Source: Pseudoflavonifractor sp. An184
Lineage (GTDB): Bacteria; Bacillota; Clostridia; Oscillospirales; Oscillospiraceae
DNA length: 56,297 nt
Assembly (NCBI RefSeq): GCF_002160305.1
Contig: NZ_NFKI01000022.1
Location: 1-56,297 of the forward strand
Direction of reading: 5' to 3'
In this document: positions 55,853 to 56,297 of the stretch, one piece after another
How positions within the stretch are numbered: position 1 is the first letter of the stretch
Layout: each line of letters starts with the position of its first letter
The notes under the pieces: model-generated
Database searches by the model: none
What the model was told of the DNA's origin: nothing
Seen by the model: the letters and a program-made list of their open reading frames with translations, nothing else
Translations under genes and position numbers: made by a program

Positions 55853-56276
55853 ATGCCGAATGCTGAAAACGCGATCTTAGATCCCTTTAGCGCCATGGCG
55901 CCCACCGAGGCCATCATGGTGGCCGTGTGCGGTCTGGTAGTCGTCTTCCTGATGCTGGCCATTCTGGCCCTGGTCATCCGGATCAACTCCAAGCTGGTCA
56001 GCCTGCTGGAGGGCCGGAAGGAAGAGCCCGCCCCCGCGCCGGTGACAAAGCATGCGCCTGCCGCTCCCGCCCCCGCGCCCGCCGCCCCCGCGGTGGATGA
56101 GGGCGAGCTGGTGGCCGTGATGATGGCCGCCATCGCTGAGGAGTCCGGGATGTCCCCCAACTCCTTCCGCATCACCAATGTAAGCGCCGCCCCCGCGGCC
56201 GCCCCTGTGGCTGCCGCTCCCGCGGCTCCCGCGCCCGCCCCGGCCCCTGCGGCTGCTCCCGCTCCGGCTCCCGCCC
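55853..56276 (+). CDS. Sodium pump decarboxylase gamma subunit (OadG-like), 3'-truncated
   Basis: This gene runs to the window end. One membrane helix (residues about 20-42, MVAVCGLVVVFLMLAILALV) is followed by a charged segment, an Ala/Pro linker, an OadG-type block (DEGELVAVMMAAIAEESGMS, FRITNVS) and a second long Ala/Pro stretch. OadG-type subunits stabilise the alpha-beta complex and hold zinc. The true reading frame ends where adapter-like sequence begins (about 56277). ATG 55853 gives the normal start; an out-of-frame ATG lies at 55846. What follows the Ala/Pro stretch in the genome cannot be seen. Confidence 0.8.
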
Positions 56277-56297
56277 CCTGTCGCTTATACACATCAG
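56277..56297 (+). other. Adapter-like sequence at contig end (Tn5/Nextera mosaic end)
   Basis: The last 20 or so bases read CTGTCGCTTATACACATCAG, matching the Nextera mosaic end CTGTCTCTTATACACATC with one change. On the minus strand it gives the well-known artefact peptide MYKRQ. It is not genomic. Confidence 0.9.

Overview
The window looks like one end of a contig from a G+C-rich, spore-forming Firmicute, probably of the class Clostridia, family Oscillospiraceae (Flavonifractor/Lawsonibacter/Intestinimonas type). The evidence is strong AGGAGG ribosome sites, A+T-rich sigma-A promoters in otherwise G+C-rich DNA, spore genes (yqfC-yqfD-phoH, spmA-spmB), FabK-type fatty acid synthesis, a sodium-pumping decarboxylase and a 1471-residue acyl-CoA dehydratase activase. 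The placement is inferred from gene content only.

Layout. 1-3312: an Xre-type regulator faces a small gene across a promoter with two matching operators; downstream of the regulator lie a secreted protein with a broken NodB deacetylase domain and a 106-residue orphan, and the flanks are full of hairpin repeats. 3313-8098: phoH, yqfD, yqfC and a TPR-DUF4261 protein. 8310-16092: an AlaX-like editing protein, a duplicated CmpB membrane protein, a helical orphan, purF, an AbrB-like regulator with four cysteines, spmAB and a lipoprotein. 16571-29922: a complete L-arabinose unit, with binding protein, ABC ATPase, two permeases, AraB, AraA, AraD, mutarotase and split transketolase on the minus strand, and a divergent AraR with operator-like sites between them. 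30307-34326: a small multidrug resistance (SMR) transporter behind a hairpin leader, tRNA-Leu(CAG), a class B PBP and an FHA-FtsW fusion. 35150-44845: a fatty acid operon read from acpP to a MarR/FabT-like regulator (acpP-accB-accC-accD-accA-fabH-fabK-fabD-fabG-fabF-fabZ-fabT), with a long palindrome just downstream of the acpP promoter. 45105-48943: a KdpDE-like two-component pair and glnS. 49016-55225: the giant activase and the decarboxylase beta subunit. 55345-56297: two facing biotin-carrier fragments, a gamma subunit, and a Tn5/Nextera-like adapter at the very end.

The most unusual content is non-coding. Four families of hairpin repeats fill the gaps. In three of them the stems differ between copies while staying paired. 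The fourth, here called R1, sits in two places exactly between two copies of the local terminator hairpin; in one case these copies are a perfect 35-bp inverted repeat. The biotin-carrier palindrome near the right end is either a chimeric join or a real inverted duplication and should not be read as an operon without checking.
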